7,035 bases of DNA from Pseudomonadota bacterium (GTDB lineage Bacteria; Myxococcota; Myxococcia; Myxococcales; Myxococcaceae): positions 1 to 7,035 of the forward strand of contig JAFADT010000687.1 of assembly GCA_023424585.1 (NCBI GenBank), in the 5' to 3' direction. Of the stretch, positions 6,190 through 7,035 are shown piece after piece. Numbering within the stretch: the stretch's first letter is position 1; each line of letters begins with the position of its first letter. The notes under the pieces were generated by a model, which saw only the letters and a program-made list of their open reading frames with translations, made no database searches and was not told the origin of the DNA. The position numbers were made by a program, and so were the translations under genes.

Positions 6190-6723
6190 TCAGCGCAGGG
6201 GCGGAGACTCGGGGTCGGGCCTGGGCGCCGGCTGCGCGGGCACCGCGTCCACGTCCCGGGCGATCCACTCCTGGCCCTGGTCCTCGTAGGTGACGCGGAT
6301 CTCATCGCCCTCGGACATGTCGCGCAGCTGCGCGTTCGCGTCGCCGCGCTTGATCCGCGTGGCTTCGTCCACGCGGACCTCCTGCTCCTGACCGTGGCCG
6401 TCCACGAAGAGCAGCTCGTCGTCGCCCACCCAGGACACGCGGCCCGCGGACCAGCCCATCGGACGCGACGGCTGACCGGAGCCCCCCGTTCCCTCCGAGG
6501 TCGGCGCTGGCGCCGTGCCCTTCGCCTCCGCGCCCGCGGCCTTCAGGGCCTTGGGGTCCACGTTCTCCCTGGAGGCCATCAGCCCTCGCAGCACCTCCGA
6601 GCGGCCCTCACGGTGCTTCGCGGAAGGTCCGCCGGGCCCCGGCTCGCCGTTGCACGCCCACAGCCCTCCGAGCCCCACCAGGCCCAGCACCAGCAGGCCC
6701 GCCGTCCCGCGCGTTCTCCGCAT
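6190..6723 (-). CDS. Small lipoprotein with a beta-barrel-like (DUF5666/SH3-like) domain
   Basis: A 177-aa protein of unknown function. The chosen ATG (6723-6721) gives the signal MRRTRGTAGLLVLGLVGLGGLWAC, a lipobox at LWAC with C24, the only cysteine. GGGAGGA sits 8 nt upstream; the longer in-frame start at 6807 lacks this logic. Residues 25-90 are a low-complexity Gly/Pro/Ala/Lys linker. Residues ~93-161 form a compact beta-rich unit: 'AGRVSWVGDDELLFVDG', 'EVRVDEATRIKRG', 'LRDMSEGDEIRVTYED', 'IARDVDAV'. The order 'G-V-x-V / valine-rich strand / D-x-x-T-x-I / L-x-x-L/M-x-x-G-D-x-I/V-x-V' is that of DUF5666-like small barrels, which are often found in exported proteins. This comparison is from memory of the pattern. 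The tail (162-177) is Pro-rich. It is convergent with the nuclease gene, the two stops touching, so it is not in that transcription unit. A link with the minus-strand gene upstream is possible across a 218-bp gap. Confidence 0.82.
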   Translation of the reverse strand: MRRTRGTAGLLVLGLVGLGGLWACNGEPGPGGPSAKHREGRSEVLRGLMASRENVDPKALKAAGAEAKGTAPAPTSEGTGGSGQPSRPMGWSAGRVSWVGDDELLFVDGHGQEQEVRVDEATRIKRGDANAQLRDMSEGDEIRVTYEDQGQEWIARDVDAVPAQPAPRPDPESPPLR

Positions 6724-6731
6724 TGGCCACG

Positions 6732-6738
6732 TCCTCCC
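6732..6738 (-). promoter_or_regulatory. Shine-Dalgarno that sets the start of the small lipoprotein
   Basis: On the minus strand GGGAGGA lies 8 nt before the ATG at 6723. This strongly favours that start over the in-frame ATG at 6807, which would place 28 Arg-rich residues ahead of a complete lipoprotein signal. Confidence 0.8.
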
Positions 6739-6751
6739 GCGTCGTGCGAAG

Positions 6752-6814
6752 GAGCCCGCTTTCCGACGGAGACCCCCTCCGTGGCGGCATGGGCTCGCTT
6801 TCCCCAAGGGAAAG
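6752..6814. repeat. CGCTTTCC direct repeats and a hairpin in the small-lipoprotein upstream region
   Basis: CGCTTTCC occurs at 6757-6764 and 6796-6803, 39 bp apart, within the longer related pair GAGCCCGCTTTCC / GGGCTCGCTTTCC. The second copy overlaps a perfect hairpin: CTTTCCC (6798-6804), loop CAA, GGGAAAG (6808-6814). On the minus strand this is 30-90 nt upstream of the lipoprotein ATG, where a promoter and leader would lie. Repeated binding sites or a leader stem are possible. No promoter boxes are clearly visible. Confidence 0.35.
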
Positions 6815-6880
6815 ATGGGGACACCCTGCCCCGCCGGGAACCACGACCGTCCGTGCCGGAGCCCGGCCGCGCGCCCTCAC

Positions 6881-6918
6881 CTCCCTGGAGGGAGGACAGG
6901 CGGACGTGCGCTCCCTCC
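6881..6918. repeat. Nested inverted repeats after the minus-strand regulator gene
   Basis: GGAGGGAG (6887-6894) pairs perfectly with CTCCCTCC (6911-6918) across 16 nt. The same AGGGAG (6889-6894) also pairs with the adjacent CTCCCT (6881-6886). The middle element can therefore form either of two mutually exclusive stems. It lies 24-61 nt beyond the stop of the minus-strand gene ending at 6942, where a terminator is expected. It lacks a T-run on either side. It may be a terminator without U-tract or part of the leader of the small lipoprotein. Confidence 0.35.
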
Positions 6919-6941
6919 GCGCCCAGGTCCTTTGAAAGCGC

Positions 6942-7035
6942 CTATCCGGCAAGGAGCCAGTCGCGCACCGCGAGGAAGCGGGCCGTGGGTGCGGCGGCCC
7001 TGCGCCACGCGACGTAGAGCGTTCCCCGGGGGCGC
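6942..7035 (-). CDS. C-terminal end of a probable LysR-type transcriptional regulator (partial)
   Basis: Reading the minus strand from the window edge gives 30 residues, RPRGTLYVAWRRAAAPTARF then LAVRDWLLAG, and a TAG stop (6944-6942). The start lies beyond the right edge. The layout 'L-Y-V-x-W-x(7-8)-A-R-F-x-x-x-R-D-W-L-L-A' matches the last strand and helix of the LysR effector-binding domain. These proteins commonly end with a hydrophobic strand followed by an amphipathic helix ending in '(R/V)DWL'. This is judged by eye from 30 residues, so the family call is tentative. The open frame and natural C-terminus are directly seen. If correct, the regulator is encoded on the same strand as the small lipoprotein, 218 bp upstream of its start. 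Confidence 0.55.
   Translation of the reverse strand, partial: RPRGTLYVAWRRAAAPTARFLAVRDWLLAG

Noticed and set aside
6723..6935. Small plus-strand open frame in the 6724-6941 gap
   Set aside because: Composition is Arg/Gly/Pro-rich with no domain, signal or ribosome-binding site. It overlaps the upstream region of the minus-strand lipoprotein.

Overview
The window is uniformly GC-rich DNA with strong third-position GC bias. Its proteins resemble those of a predatory or saprophytic deltaproteobacterium of the Myxococcales (Myxococcus/Corallococcus-like): lipoproteins with long Asp/Gly/Thr/Ser linkers, short Cys-rich modules and C-terminal lamin-tail domains. The taxon is inferred from style and was not tested by a search. 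I found no tRNA, rRNA, insertion sequence, CRISPR array or phage gene.

Layout, left to right. (1) A perfect hairpin lies at the left edge (1-23). (2) A secreted M64-family zinc metallopeptidase follows (121-1551, +), with a possible terminator overlapping its stop codon. (3) A 141-bp gap contains two dyads, one of them directly in front of the next Shine-Dalgarno. (4) A modular, non-catalytic lipoprotein (1693-3672, +) has Cys-rich modules, a hexapeptide repeat linker, an OB-like beta region, an Ig-like domain and a lamin-tail domain (LTD). It ends in a strong intrinsic terminator (3700-3740). (5) A lipoprotein nuclease/phosphatase of the EEP superfamily (3841-6189, +) has a repeat-built linker, a putative-Ig (He_PIG-like) domain, a complete EEP catalytic domain, a second beta-sandwich and an LTD. 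(6) A small lipoprotein with a beta-barrel-like domain (6190-6723, -) converges on it, with directly abutting stop codons. (7) A 218-bp gap contains several short repeats and hairpins. (8) The last 94 bases hold the C-terminal end of a minus-strand gene, probably a LysR-type regulator.

All four complete genes encode proteins carrying export signals, and three of them look lipid-anchored. The most interesting pattern is the adjacent pair at 1693-6189. One protein has OB-like plus LTD modules but no enzyme; the other has the EEP enzyme plus LTD. Together they carry the parts found in single-chain ExeM-type extracellular nucleases. A role in degrading extracellular nucleic acid, alongside the neighbouring protease, is a reasonable inference but not shown by the sequence. 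The rest of the window looks ordinary for this kind of genome.
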